Shown here one piece after another: positions 7,036 to 15,159 of a stretch of 41,791 nucleotides of DNA (within the stretch, counting starts at the first letter, position 1; the number at the start of each line of letters is the position of its first letter). A model generated the notes under the pieces. That model saw only the letters and a program-made list of their open reading frames with translations. It was not told where the DNA came from and ran no database searches. The position numbers and the translations under genes were made by a program. The stretch is from an uncultured Spirochaetaceae bacterium (GTDB lineage: Bacteria; Spirochaetota; Spirochaetia; Sphaerochaetales; Sphaerochaetaceae): the NCBI GenBank assembly GCA_944392985.1, contig CALXYL010000019.1:1-41791 (forward strand), read 5' to 3'.

Positions 7036-7494
7036 ATGGATAAATACTCTGTTGAGATTCGACATGAAATGATGGCGGCTGTTAAAAGTAAAAATACGTC
7101 TCCGGAGGTTTTTCTCCGGAAGCTGTTATTTAGCCGTGGCTTTCGATATCGCACTAACTCTTCCAAAGTAGAAGGTCATCCTGATATCTGGCTTGCCAGA
7201 TACAATACAGCCATATTTGTAAATGGCTGTTTCTGGCATGGACATGAAGGCTGCTCAAATTTCCGTGTACCTAAGAGCAACGTCGAATTCTGGGAAACGA
7301 AATTCAGGAAGAATATCGATCGTGATAAGCGAATCAAGGCTGATCTCAAAACGCAAGGTATAAAAGAACTGGTTGTATGGGAATGTGCAATACGCAGGAT
7401 GAGAAAGGACGAATCTTACAGGAATGAAATCCTTGAACAGATTGAGGGGTTCCTTAAATCAGCTGATCAGTACATGGAAATAGGGAATCTGTAG
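7036..7494 (+). CDS. vsr: Very short patch repair (Vsr) endonuclease
   Basis: Vsr nicks DNA next to T:G mismatches that arise when 5-methylcytosine deaminates, so it limits mutation at the methyltransferase's sites. The 152-residue product has the family's layout: MAAVKSKNTSPE near the start, GHPDIW with the catalytic aspartate D50, and VNGCFWHGHEGC with H68, H70 and zinc-site cysteines. It ends with the WE-C-A-I motif near residue 115. Its ATG directly follows the stop of nuclease 2, so it is in the same operon. Its presence is independent support that the methyltransferase makes m5C. Confidence 0.93.
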   Translation: MDKYSVEIRHEMMAAVKSKNTSPEVFLRKLLFSRGFRYRTNSSKVEGHPDIWLARYNTAIFVNGCFWHGHEGCSNFRVPKSNVEFWETKFRKNIDRDKRIKADLKTQGIKELVVWECAIRRMRKDESYRNEILEQIEGFLKSADQYMEIGNL

Positions 7495-7510
7495 AAATTC
7501 ATTCGGAAAG

Positions 7511-7540
7511 TTGTCAGAAACAGCCATTCACGGCGTATAT
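7511..7540 (+). promoter_or_regulatory. Possible promoter for the 114-residue protein gene
   Basis: TTGTCA (7511-7516) and GTATAT (7535-7540) are 18 bases apart. The predicted transcript would begin almost inside the ribosome-binding site, so this is tentative. Confidence 0.3.
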
Positions 7541-7560
7541 GATATAGGAGGTGATTTCCT

Positions 7561-7905
7561 ATGTCAGAGAAATACCAGAGACCGGATCACATCCGCGTGG
7601 TTAAAGCGGTTTGTGTCGAGTTCGGAAACAACGATGACACCTGGACATGGTGCTATCTCGATGTGCGTGAGGCATTGACGAAAGCCAAAGAGCTTCTGAT
7701 GAAGCTGGAACCTGATGAGAGGCTTGCCTACTGCGGCCAGAATCTGAGGACAGGTGAGATTCTCGAACTTGTCCCCTCAGAGGATGATTTGGAAATCGGT
7801 GGCGTGAAGTACGGGGATTACAAAGAAGAGCTCCTCAGGATTGAACCTACAGATTTCAGCAGCTGGCTGGAAGGGACTCCTGAGCATATCTTCGGTGATG
7901 TATGA
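7561..7905 (+). CDS. Hypothetical protein of 114 residues
   Basis: I do not recognise this acidic, soluble protein, which has no signal peptide or membrane segment. A near-perfect ribosome-binding site, AGGAGGTGAT at 7546-7555, precedes the ATG, and codon use looks chromosomal. The sequence contains a tryptophan-rich strand (DDTWTWCYLDV) followed by an amphipathic helix (REALTKAKELLMKL), consistent with a small alpha/beta domain. It lies between the restriction island and radC and ends in a hairpin at 7911-7937. It may be the last gene of the accessory region. Confidence 0.5.
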   Translation: MSEKYQRPDHIRVVKAVCVEFGNNDDTWTWCYLDVREALTKAKELLMKLEPDERLAYCGQNLRTGEILELVPSEDDLEIGGVKYGDYKEELLRIEPTDFSSWLEGTPEHIFGDV

Positions 7906-7910
7906 CGGAA

Positions 7911-7937
7911 AGAGGCGGGGTAGGTGGCTCCGCCTCT
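7911..7937 (+). terminator. Hairpin after the 114-residue protein gene
   Basis: AGAGGCGG (7911-7918) pairs with CCGCCTCT (7930-7937). The following bases are not T-rich, so it may be a weak terminator. Confidence 0.45.
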
Positions 7938-8152
7938 CTCAAATTGAACCCTGAAACGAAATTCACACAATGAAACGAAAATACCCATAGGGGTGGCTAA
8001 AGAATTAAAAAGCACAGAAGAGGGTAGATTCTCCTCCTTTGCAGCTTCTTGTTAATCACCATGATGTCGTTTGTGTAAATGTGATATCTGTTTCTTAATT
8101 TCTTTTAATATAAAGAATAATAATAGCAACTGTGATTCTGCTGAGATATGCC

Positions 8153-8815
8153 TCAGAATCCCGATTGTATCAAAAGTGTAAACATCACATGATCCAGCAC
8201 CTTCACCCCGAGTATCTCCCCGGCCTTCACCAGGCGCTTCGTCACATCCTTGTCCTCCTCGGAAGGATCGACGTTCCCCGATGGATGGTTATGCGCTATC
8301 GCTATGGCGGCAGCGCGTCGGCGGATCGCTTCAGAGAATACTTCCCTTGGATGGACAATCGTCCTGTTCAGCAGTCCCATTGTTGCCACGATTGTCTCCA
8401 TTGCCTCATGGGCGCCATTGAGGGGCACTACCAGAAGCAGCTCCTGCTCCCGGGAAGCAAAATGCCTTATCTCGCGGAAGATGTCTCCCGGGCTGGATAT
8501 TACACGTCCTTTGCTTCGGCATCTGCGTCTGCCAAGCTCAAGAGCCGCTCCTATCGCGGAGGCCTTCGCCCTTCCAAGCCCTGGCACTGTCTGGATCTCC
8601 TCTGCCGTGATACCCGGATTACTGTCGAGCTTCTGCAGCAGATCCCCTGCAATCTCATCAACAGGTCGTCTTGCGTTGCCCGAACCGATCAGGAGCATCA
8701 GGAGCTCCTTGTCTGTCAGGGCTTCCGATCCAAGCCTCTCAAGGCGTTCCCGTGGCCTTTCATCATACGGTGTTTCCCGCAGTGCCACGGATGTGCTGGA
8801 AATGATGTATCTCAT
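8153..8815 (-). CDS. radC: RadC family JAMM-domain protein
   Basis: The product has 220 residues. The N-terminal part carries the RadC helix-hairpin-helix region (ERPRERLERLGSEALTDKEL, then VPGLGRAKASAIGAALEL). The C-terminal part is the JAMM/MPN metal site AHNHPSGNVDPSEED. The role of RadC is unsettled; older links to DNA repair are disputed. The end is a few residues shorter and less conserved than usual: after LDHVMFT the common aromatic strand is missing. The gene is divergent from the MerR gene, 70 bases away. Identity is secure, function less so. Confidence 0.93.
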   Translation of the reverse strand: MRYIISSTSVALRETPYDERPRERLERLGSEALTDKELLMLLIGSGNARRPVDEIAGDLLQKLDSNPGITAEEIQTVPGLGRAKASAIGAALELGRRRCRSKGRVISSPGDIFREIRHFASREQELLLVVPLNGAHEAMETIVATMGLLNRTIVHPREVFSEAIRRRAAAIAIAHNHPSGNVDPSEEDKDVTKRLVKAGEILGVKVLDHVMFTLLIQSGF

Positions 8816-8847
8816 GTTTTCCTATACGCTCTGTCCCGTCGAAGCGG

Positions 8848-8879
8848 ACAAGGACTTTGTGCCTGTTTTGTTGTAGAAT
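8848..8879 (+). promoter_or_regulatory. Divergent radC/merR control region
   Basis: An imperfect dyad, ACAAGGACTTTGT (8848-8860), lies upstream of TAGAAT (8874-8879), a good -10 for the MerR gene. MerR proteins bind dyads around such promoters, so autoregulation is plausible. The -10 ends six bases before the ATG at 8886. Confidence 0.45.
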
Positions 8880-8885
8880 CATCGT

Positions 8886-9356
8886 ATGCGGAGATATAGG
8901 ATAGGGGAGATGTCCCGTAAGAGCTCACTGTCAGAGCGGACCATAAGGTATTATGAGGAGCAGGGACTGCTCAAGGCATCCAGGTCAGATGGTGGCCAGC
9001 GCTGGTACACCGATGAGGACCTTGTTTATCTGAAACGGATAATCGAGCTCAAGGGACTTGGCTTCTCCCTGCAGGAGATACGCAGGATATTCGAGCTGAA
9101 GGAAAGCGATCAGTCCGGGAATCTCAGAAGGGAGGCGCTTCTGTCCGAATACAGGAAGAAACTCAGTGAGGACAGGGCGAAGATGCAGACACTCCAGGCC
9201 CATATCGATGAGCTGGAGTGGCATGTCCATCAGCTAGAGAAGGCAGAGGATGGATTCACAGAGTGCCCAGGTGCGCTCTGCGCTTCCTGCGAGTACCGTT
9301 CCCGTTGCGTGTTCTTCCGTTCAGAGGGAGAGGAGCCAATCTCCGATCATCAGTGA
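8886..9356 (+). CDS. MerR family regulator with a four-cysteine C-terminal cluster
   Basis: The 156-residue product begins with a MerR winged helix-turn-helix: YRIGEMSRKSSLSERTIRYY, then EEQGLLKASRS and a GFSLQEIRRIF helix. A long dimerisation coiled coil follows (about residues 80-120). The C-terminus holds C-x4-C-x2-C-x5-C within TECPGALCASCEYRSRC, followed by VFF. The spacing differs from SoxR's C-x2-C-x-C-x5-C but suggests a metal ion or an iron-sulphur cluster as the sensed ligand. No ribosome-binding site precedes the ATG, so the mRNA may be leaderless. Its 3' end overlaps the convergent TIM-barrel gene by 36 bases. Target genes are unknown; radC is the nearest candidate. Confidence 0.85.
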   Translation: MRRYRIGEMSRKSSLSERTIRYYEEQGLLKASRSDGGQRWYTDEDLVYLKRIIELKGLGFSLQEIRRIFELKESDQSGNLRREALLSEYRKKLSEDRAKMQTLQAHIDELEWHVHQLEKAEDGFTECPGALCASCEYRSRCVFFRSEGEEPISDHQ

Positions 9357-10148
9357 AAGCCTTGCGATTTCGGAAGATAATAACTGTGGCATATTCCTAG
9401 AGAAGAACATGCACTCGAAGTTCAGAAAGCCCCGGTATCCTGATGTCCTGAAGGCTTTCATTACGTCTTCCCACCGTATCGTTCCGAATCCTGGCAGAAG
9501 ATGCTGATCTTCCTTCCCATTGTTGTCGGCGATGTGAGTGCCTATCAGTAAGGATCCGGTCCTGTTGATGAATGCCGGGATGTCCTCTCCTGCGATATGC
9601 GCGTGTCCTGTATCAAGGCATATCCCTGCGCATGGATGAAGCGCATCGGCGATTTCCATGAGATCCTCGGCTGCACATATTCCGCTTCCCGTTTCCATGT
9701 TCTCGATTGCGATCACAATCGGTTCCTTCTGCCGTTCCAGCAGGGATGCGAAGTATCTGATGTTGGCATCCGCCGTTCCAGCTATAGGGTGCACGACGAT
9801 ATGCGGTATGCCGAGACGTGCGGCGAATTCCATGGATCGGAGTATGGCTTTGTCAGACTTCAGCTTTCCCTCATCTGGCAGAGCCGCGTAGTCGCGCGGG
9901 TAAGGGGCGTGTGCCTGAATGTAGTTGAGCCCGTATTCCTCCTTCAGCCTGGCAAGGCTGCCGACGTACTCATCAGCAGCATCCGAAAGCAGCGGAGAAT
10001 CGGGATTCATCATCTCGCAGAAGTTGAGGTCCAGGTCCTTGTAGCCTGCCTCTGCATAGATTGGGATCAGCTGGTCCATCCGCCTTTTCCCTTCCCTGGA
10101 GAAGGCGGTGAGGTTCGTGTTAGAGGATATTCTGCTCTGCATAATCAT
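9321..10148 (-). CDS. Sugar phosphate isomerase/epimerase (xylose isomerase-like TIM barrel)
   Basis: The product is about 275 residues from the ATG at 10148; 10142 is an alternative. Both starts overlap the end of the binding-protein gene by 20-30 bases, suggesting coupled translation. The AP-endonuclease-2 / xylose-isomerase-like fold is indicated by repeated barrel signatures: YIQAHAPYPRD, HIVVHPI, IAIENMETGSG, AGICLDTGHAHIAGED, GTHIADN and GFLNFECMF. The conserved Glu, Asp-x-Gly-His, His and Glu are typical metal ligands. By family it would interconvert or cleave a sugar or inositol-type substrate. By operon the substrate is probably what the upstream ABC transporter imports. Confidence 0.8.
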   Translation of the reverse strand: MIMQSRISSNTNLTAFSREGKRRMDQLIPIYAEAGYKDLDLNFCEMMNPDSPLLSDAADEYVGSLARLKEEYGLNYIQAHAPYPRDYAALPDEGKLKSDKAILRSMEFAARLGIPHIVVHPIAGTADANIRYFASLLERQKEPIVIAIENMETGSGICAAEDLMEIADALHPCAGICLDTGHAHIAGEDIPAFINRTGSLLIGTHIADNNGKEDQHLLPGFGTIRWEDVMKAFRTSGYRGFLNFECMFFSRNMPQLLSSEIARLSLMIGDWLLSL

Positions 10149-11424
10149 CAAGTGCCTTCTGCACTGCCGCTTCCATGTCCTCGACCGCCTTGTCGATATC
10201 CTTTCCGTTTTCGGTAACGTTCCTGATCTCGCTCTGGAATGAGTAGTATATCTGGTATGCTGAAGGAAGCCATACACCGGTGACCTTGGGATTCGAAGCC
10301 TCTGTCTGTTCCATCGCGACACGGAAAAGCGGGTTATCATCGAGGAATGCGATGTAGTCAGGATCATCGTAGAGCCCTGTGTTGACTGGCATATATCCAG
10401 TTTTCTCGGCCCATTCAAGCTGTGTCTCTTCCGATACAAGGTAGTCAAGAACCGTCTTGACGGCATCGCCAGAGGAGAATGAGAACATCGCTCCGCCACC
10501 GATGTTGACACCGCCTGTGGCTTCCTCGTCAGTCATCGGCACGAATGCCGTACCTACTTCAAAGCGTCCATCGACAGTGGAGAGCACTGTGGAAAGATTC
10601 GACGAGGAGGCGAGCATCGAGGCGGTTCTCCCTGCCGCGAACTCCGTGCTGATCCCTGATGTGATGCTGCTGACGAACCCTGTATCATAGAGGTTCTTCC
10701 AGTGGACAAGGAAATTCCTGAATGTTCCTTCCTTTCCGAAAAGGACACTGCGCGGGATGCCGTTATGTCCGTTTTCCCCATCAACCATGTATGAGAGTCC
10801 TTTCTGGGCACCGATGAATGCCCCTAGCTCGTAGGTTGCAGGCACACCGGAAAATGCATAGCGCGTCACTGAGCCATCGCTTCCCTTCTCCCCGACAAGA
10901 GGTGCTATCGCAGCAAACTCGTCAAGCGTTCTGGGAGGATTGACCCCCGCTTCGTCGAACACAGCCTTATTGTAATAGAAAAGGAGTGATGAGGCGTTGA
11001 AGGGGATGGCGAGAAGCCCACGCTCCGAGGAAAGCGATTCTATTGCAGAAGGCATGATGGAAGATGTGTCGATTCCCAGATCGGAAGGAAGGATGAGATA
11101 ATCGGAATTCTTCATATCCAGGGCGGCTGTGGCATCCAGCTGCGCGATGTCTGGCAGTGTTGATGTGCTGACAGCGGCAGCTGCCTTGACCTTTGTGAGC
11201 ACGTCGTTTGCAGATCCCTGGTAGATTGCCTCGATGGTGATGCCTTTCTCTGCCCCGATTGTGCTGTTGAAGCGCTCGACTATATCATCGAATGCATTTC
11301 CGATCACTCCGGAATTCGAATGCCAGATGACTACTGTTCCATCATCCGCCTCGGCAGACCCACCCGCAGAAAGCGGGAGAATGAGGACTGCAGCGAGAAG
11401 CAGCAGCAATGATTTCCTTGCCAT
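10120..11424 (-). CDS. Sugar ABC transporter substrate-binding protein
   Basis: The product has 434 residues, starting at the ATG at 11424 behind a GGAGG site; an upstream in-frame start would add a non-conserved stretch. Residues 1-24 are a signal peptide cut near SAGGSAEA, with no lipobox cysteine. The mature protein follows the family 1 (UgpB/MalE type) pattern, beginning VVIWHSNSG and including a flexible-hinge region. It captures a carbohydrate in the periplasm for the two permeases encoded just upstream in the same operon. No ATPase is encoded nearby, so a shared UgpC/MsmK-type ATPase is likely. The ligand is unknown. Confidence 0.88.
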   Translation of the reverse strand: MARKSLLLLLAAVLILPLSAGGSAEADDGTVVIWHSNSGVIGNAFDDIVERFNSTIGAEKGITIEAIYQGSANDVLTKVKAAAAVSTSTLPDIAQLDATAALDMKNSDYLILPSDLGIDTSSIMPSAIESLSSERGLLAIPFNASSLLFYYNKAVFDEAGVNPPRTLDEFAAIAPLVGEKGSDGSVTRYAFSGVPATYELGAFIGAQKGLSYMVDGENGHNGIPRSVLFGKEGTFRNFLVHWKNLYDTGFVSSITSGISTEFAAGRTASMLASSSNLSTVLSTVDGRFEVGTAFVPMTDEEATGGVNIGGGAMFSFSSGDAVKTVLDYLVSEETQLEWAEKTGYMPVNTGLYDDPDYIAFLDDNPLFRVAMEQTEASNPKVTGVWLPSAYQIYYSFQSEIRNVTENGKDIDKAVEDMEAAVQKALDDYAEQNIL

Positions 11425-11470
11425 ATTCCCTCCTTGAAACGCGACGCCTGAGTGCGTTTTCCTTATATCC

Positions 11471-12277
11471 TTAGCCATGCACTCCTCCTGAAAGGGCATT
11501 CATTATCAAGCGCCTTGAAAGTGCCAGAATCAGAAGGAAAGGAATGGTGATGAGCATTATCGAGGCAAACTGCGCTCCCAGCTCTCCTTCATCTGCGAAT
11601 CCAAGCATCGTGATTCCTATCTGTATGGTCCTCATCGAAGGGCGCGTAGTGACAAGAAGCGGCCAGAGATAGCTGTTGAATGATGACACGAATGCCTGTA
11701 TGAACACAGCACCCGTTACAGGGGCAGTGAGTGGGATCAGCATCGTCAGGATGTATCTGATGTCACCGGCACCGTCAATCCTCGCGGCATCATACACATC
11801 CCTGTCTATTCCATTGTAAGCCCCTGCCATCATGAGGATTGCGGAAGCGGAGAGGATGGATGGAAGCACGATGCCAGGATAGCTGTCGAGCAGACCAAGC
11901 CTTGCCGTCGTGATGTAGTTCTCATAGAGCATTGCATCCGAAGGGATGAAAAGTGTTGCAAGAAGCGCGATCAGCAGGGCTCGCTGTCCCCTGAAATGCA
12001 GATGCGTGAATGCGAATGCCGCTGAGGCGGCAACTCCAGTCCTCAGGAAGGCCGTGAGGGAGGCGGTTATGAGCGAATTGAGCGCATAACGTGAGAAATG
12101 GCTGTTGCCAAGCGCAAGCGCATAGTTCCTGAACGATGGGGATGAAGGCAGGAAACGGGCAGCAGGTGCGGTGAAGTCGACTTTTGTGAAGAATGATGCG
12201 GAAAGAGCATAGAGAAGAGGGAAGAGGATGATGGCAGAGAGCAGCAGAAGAAGGAGTATCCTGATGATCCTACGCAT
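11471..12277 (-). CDS. Sugar ABC transporter permease, MalG/UgpE type
   Basis: The 268-residue protein has six predicted transmembrane segments. The cytoplasmic EAA loop is visible as DAARIDGAGDIRYILTMLIP near residues 160-180, where the ATPase docks. It overlaps the preceding permease gene by eight bases and precedes the binding-protein gene by 46 bases. Together they form the membrane channel of a carbohydrate-uptake (CUT1) importer. The sequence alone does not reveal the substrate. Confidence 0.88.
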   Translation of the reverse strand: MRRIIRILLLLLLSAIILFPLLYALSASFFTKVDFTAPAARFLPSSPSFRNYALALGNSHFSRYALNSLITASLTAFLRTGVAASAAFAFTHLHFRGQRALLIALLATLFIPSDAMLYENYITTARLGLLDSYPGIVLPSILSASAILMMAGAYNGIDRDVYDAARIDGAGDIRYILTMLIPLTAPVTGAVFIQAFVSSFNSYLWPLLVTTRPSMRTIQIGITMLGFADEGELGAQFASIMLITIPFLLILALSRRLIMNALSGGVHG

Positions 12278-13115
12278 CCTTCCGCCTCCTTGATGCCAGG
12301 CTCATGATGATGGCAGAGAAAGCGACCATCATCACAGCTATCGTGGTCTCTGCTGCTCTGTTGCCGCTCCTGAACGCCTCAAGATAGTAGTAATACATCA
12401 CTGTCTCGGTCGATCGGAATGGCCCTCCTTCTGTCAGTACCATCACAGGAGCCGAGATCAGCACAGCATCCTTGAGCGCCATGAATATGGTTATCCTCAG
12501 CATCCCCGCGATCTCAGGGATCTCAATGCGTCTGTAGATTGTCCATGCGGATGCCCCATCGATCCCTGCAGCCTCAATGGTGCTTCTGTCAATATTCCTG
12601 AATGCCGATAGAAGCAGGATGAAATCGAGGGCGAAATCGAGGAAAACCCCCATTACGGCAAGGACGGCCATAGCCGTGAATGGCTGCTCGAGCCATTCCA
12701 TGTCTGTGCCAAGGATACGGTTGGCGATGCTGACCCTTCCGCGGAATATCTCCTTGAAGATCAATGCAAGCGCTGAAAGGGAGAATGCAAGCGGTGTCAT
12801 GAATATGGATTCAGGGATTGATGTGAGGCGTCCTTTCCTTCGGAGAAGTGATGCGGCAAGGAGCGTTATCGCTGTATTGAGAGGCAGGAAAAGCACTACG
12901 AAGAGGAGCGTGTTCCTGATGCTTGAAAGGAAAGATGGATCGCTGAGTACCGAGACATAGTTTCCAAGTCCTGCCCAGCCAAGCACCTTCCCTGATTGCG
13001 AGATACGCAGGAATGAGCCAGCCAGGCTCTTCCCGAGCGGAAGGAAAGAGAAGAGGATGGCAAGGGCTGCTGCCGGTGCCACGAAAACGTATGCTTTTGC
13101 CTCCTTCATTTTCAT
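12270..13115 (-). CDS. Sugar ABC transporter permease, MalF/UgpA type
   Basis: The 281-residue inner-membrane protein carries the other EAA loop (EAAGIDGASAWTIYRRIEIP) and about six transmembrane helices. It is the first gene of a four-gene minus-strand operon: permease, permease, binding protein, TIM-barrel enzyme. The start at 13115 lacks a good ribosome-binding site and lies next to a TAACGTTA palindrome; the ATG at 13109 is a possible alternative. Repression through the nearby inverted repeat is plausible. Confidence 0.87.
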   Translation of the reverse strand: MKMKEAKAYVFVAPAAALAILFSFLPLGKSLAGSFLRISQSGKVLGWAGLGNYVSVLSDPSFLSSIRNTLLFVVLFLPLNTAITLLAASLLRRKGRLTSIPESIFMTPLAFSLSALALIFKEIFRGRVSIANRILGTDMEWLEQPFTAMAVLAVMGVFLDFALDFILLLSAFRNIDRSTIEAAGIDGASAWTIYRRIEIPEIAGMLRITIFMALKDAVLISAPVMVLTEGGPFRSTETVMYYYYLEAFRSGNRAAETTIAVMMVAFSAIIMSLASRRRKDA

Positions 13116-13116
13116 A

Positions 13117-13215
13117 ACGTTAGGAATTTACGCCAGATTCAGCTGTTTATCAATACCAGAAGAGAGGCAATTATTTTTAATATATAAAGATACTTGACGA
13201 ACAAAAACCTAACGT
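13117..13215. promoter_or_regulatory. Inverted 8-bp operator pair between the sugar operon and the nucleotidyltransferase
   Basis: ACGTTAGG at 13117-13124 and CCTAACGT at 13208-13215 are exact inverted copies about 84 bases apart, flanking an AT-rich divergent promoter region. TTGACG at 13194-13199 faces right and a TTGTTC/TATTAA pair faces left. The copies look like sites for one regulator bound at both ends of the loop. Confidence 0.45.
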
Positions 13216-13336
13216 AAAGTTATTTTGTGTAAGGTATTCCATATTATGGCAGAATGATTTGCTCTACGTGGCAAGGGAATGATTGCATGATGCGGAACAA
13301 AGAAGGATAATACAGGGGAATCCAGGAGGAGAGAGA

Positions 13337-14248
13337 ATGAAACCTACGCTTCTTGTAATGGCAGCAGGACTCGGTTCCCGCTATGGCGGTGTCAAGCAGA
13401 TCGATGCAGTCGGCATGCATGGTGAGACGCTTCTCGATTTCGGTGTCTATGATGCGCTCAACGCTGATTATGGCAAGGTCGTGTTCATCATCAGGAAGGA
13501 CATAGAGCATGATTTCCGTGAGCGTCTTTTCGATAGGATCGCGCGTAACATGGATGCTGAATACGTATTCCAGGAGAGGACATCGCTCCTGACAGAAGAT
13601 GAGGCTTCGGTCTCTGAGGGCAGGAAGAAGCCTTGGGGTACGATTCAGGCGATCCTCTGTGCAAAGGATGCAGTAAAGACTCCGTTTGCTGTCATTAATG
13701 CCGATGATTATTACGGACGCAGTGCCTATAGCATCCTCGGCGAATACCTTTCCGGGCTTGAGAACAGCGATACGACGCACGCTATGGTCGGATTCACGCT
13801 GAAGAACACGATGAGCCCCTCGGGTTCCGTTTCCCGCGCTATCTGCATCATCAAGGATGGTGCGCTTGTCTCCATGGAGGAGAATACGAAGATCGAGTAC
13901 ACATCGGATGGCGGAGTTGTGTCCCACATGCCATCAGGGGATGTGATGCTCACTGGCGAGGAGCCTGTGTCGATGAATTTCTTCGGTTTCACTCCGAAAG
14001 CCTTCGACAGCTTCATGGAATACTGGGAAGCGTTCAAGCGCAGCAGCATCCGTGAGGAGAAGGTGGAGTGCCTCCTTCCTAACGGTGTTTCGGAGATGGT
14101 CACATCCGGCAAGGGCAGCGTCAAGGTATTCACCACTCCCGACAAGTGGTTCGGCATGACATATCCTGAGGATAAGGCGAATGTCATGGCTGAGCTCAGG
14201 AAGAAGATCGAAAGCGGATACTACCCGGAGAAGCTCTGGCAGAAATGA
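13337..14248 (+). CDS. Sugar nucleotidyltransferase
   Basis: The product has 303 residues and belongs to the NTP-transferase (GT-A-like) superfamily. The N-terminal signature LLVMAAGLGSRYGGVKQID binds the nucleotide, and VINADDYYG supplies the metal-binding aspartates. The ATG at 13337 follows GGAGGAGAG. By family it joins a sugar 1-phosphate to a nucleotide, but the exact substrate is not visible. It is divergent from the sugar transporter operon and convergent with yitT, with only three bases between the stops and no terminator seen. Confidence 0.8.
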   Translation: MKPTLLVMAAGLGSRYGGVKQIDAVGMHGETLLDFGVYDALNADYGKVVFIIRKDIEHDFRERLFDRIARNMDAEYVFQERTSLLTEDEASVSEGRKKPWGTIQAILCAKDAVKTPFAVINADDYYGRSAYSILGEYLSGLENSDTTHAMVGFTLKNTMSPSGSVSRAICIIKDGALVSMEENTKIEYTSDGGVVSHMPSGDVMLTGEEPVSMNFFGFTPKAFDSFMEYWEAFKRSSIREEKVECLLPNGVSEMVTSGKGSVKVFTTPDKWFGMTYPEDKANVMAELRKKIESGYYPEKLWQK

Positions 14249-14251
14249 TGC

Positions 14252-15145
14252 TCAGCGCTTCGTGACATCACTGTCCGAAGCAACCTTCTCGATGGGTGTG
14301 TAGCCTTCCCCGAGGACATGGAATGTCTCCTGGATGATCATGAACGCATCCTTGTCGAGGCGGTGAACAACGCGTGTGAGAAGGGATATATCCTGATTTG
14401 GGATCACGGTCATAAGCATTGGCCGTGATTCTTTTGTATAGAAGCCCTTCGCATCGATTATCGTTGCTCCTCTGTCCATCTCATCGCGGATGAAGATGCC
14501 GATCTCCTCCAGATGGCCGGAGATGATGTACACCGTCTTTGCGTAGTTTGTGCCCATGGAGAGTACGACCTTGTTGATGGCGACTCCTGTGATATACGCG
14601 ACAATGGCGGCAGTCAGTGCAGTCTCGATCCCGAAGAAGATCGCTGAAGCTGCTATGATCACTGCATCGACGATGAACAGGGCAGTGCCGAGGGAAAGGG
14701 GAGTGTAGCGTGCTATGATCTGCGCAATGATATCCGTTCCGCCTGTATTGGAACCGGATTTCATCACAAGTCCCATTCCGATTCCGGAGATCACACCCCC
14801 ATACAGCGCTGACAGCCAGAGAGACATCTCCTTTGAGTAATCGAGTATTCCCCCGTTTCCGAATGCGAGGGTGCAGATCCATGTGAATACGGAGAGAAGC
14901 ACTGAACCAAGGGCAGCCCTGAAGCCGAACTGCTTTCCGAAAAGCCTTATCCCGATGATGAAGAGCGGTATTGTCATCACGATCATCGTTGTTCCCAGAT
15001 CCCATCCTGCCGTATGGTAGAGGATCGTGGCGATGCCGGAGACGCCGCCGGGAGCGAGGCGTGCGGGATTGAGGAAAAGCACGATGGCAAGCGCAGTTAC
15101 AGCGGAACCGATGATGATGTAGATGTAATCGATGAAGCGGCGCAT
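14252..15145 (-). CDS. YitT family membrane protein (DUF161 plus DUF2179)
   Basis: The 297-residue product has five to six transmembrane segments in the first 200 residues, including the GGVSGIATILYHTAG and GSNTGGTDIIAQII signatures of the YitT/DUF161 family. The C-terminal 85 residues form the soluble DUF2179 domain (GATIIDAKGFYTKESRPMLM). The transported or sensed substrate is not known for this family. It is the second gene of a two-gene unit with the LOG protein, 14 bases upstream, and has its own AGGAG site. Confidence 0.85.
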   Translation of the reverse strand: MRRFIDYIYIIIGSAVTALAIVLFLNPARLAPGGVSGIATILYHTAGWDLGTTMIVMTIPLFIIGIRLFGKQFGFRAALGSVLLSVFTWICTLAFGNGGILDYSKEMSLWLSALYGGVISGIGMGLVMKSGSNTGGTDIIAQIIARYTPLSLGTALFIVDAVIIAASAIFFGIETALTAAIVAYITGVAINKVVLSMGTNYAKTVYIISGHLEEIGIFIRDEMDRGATIIDAKGFYTKESRPMLMTVIPNQDISLLTRVVHRLDKDAFMIIQETFHVLGEGYTPIEKVASDSDVTKR

Positions 15146-15159
15146 ATCAACTCCTGTGC

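Noticed and set aside
8150-8190. Possible frameshift at the C-terminus of radC
   Set aside because: No single-base change restores the usual aromatic ending; a two-base change would be needed, so natural variation at the end is simpler.
8132-8899. 255-codon plus-strand frame opposite radC
   Set aside because: radC on the other strand has a full set of conserved motifs, and the plus-strand product has no recognisable domain and runs into the MerR gene.
9597-10217. 206-codon plus-strand frame inside the TIM-barrel and binding-protein genes
   Set aside because: It is antisense to two motif-rich genes and has no ribosome-binding site or domain.
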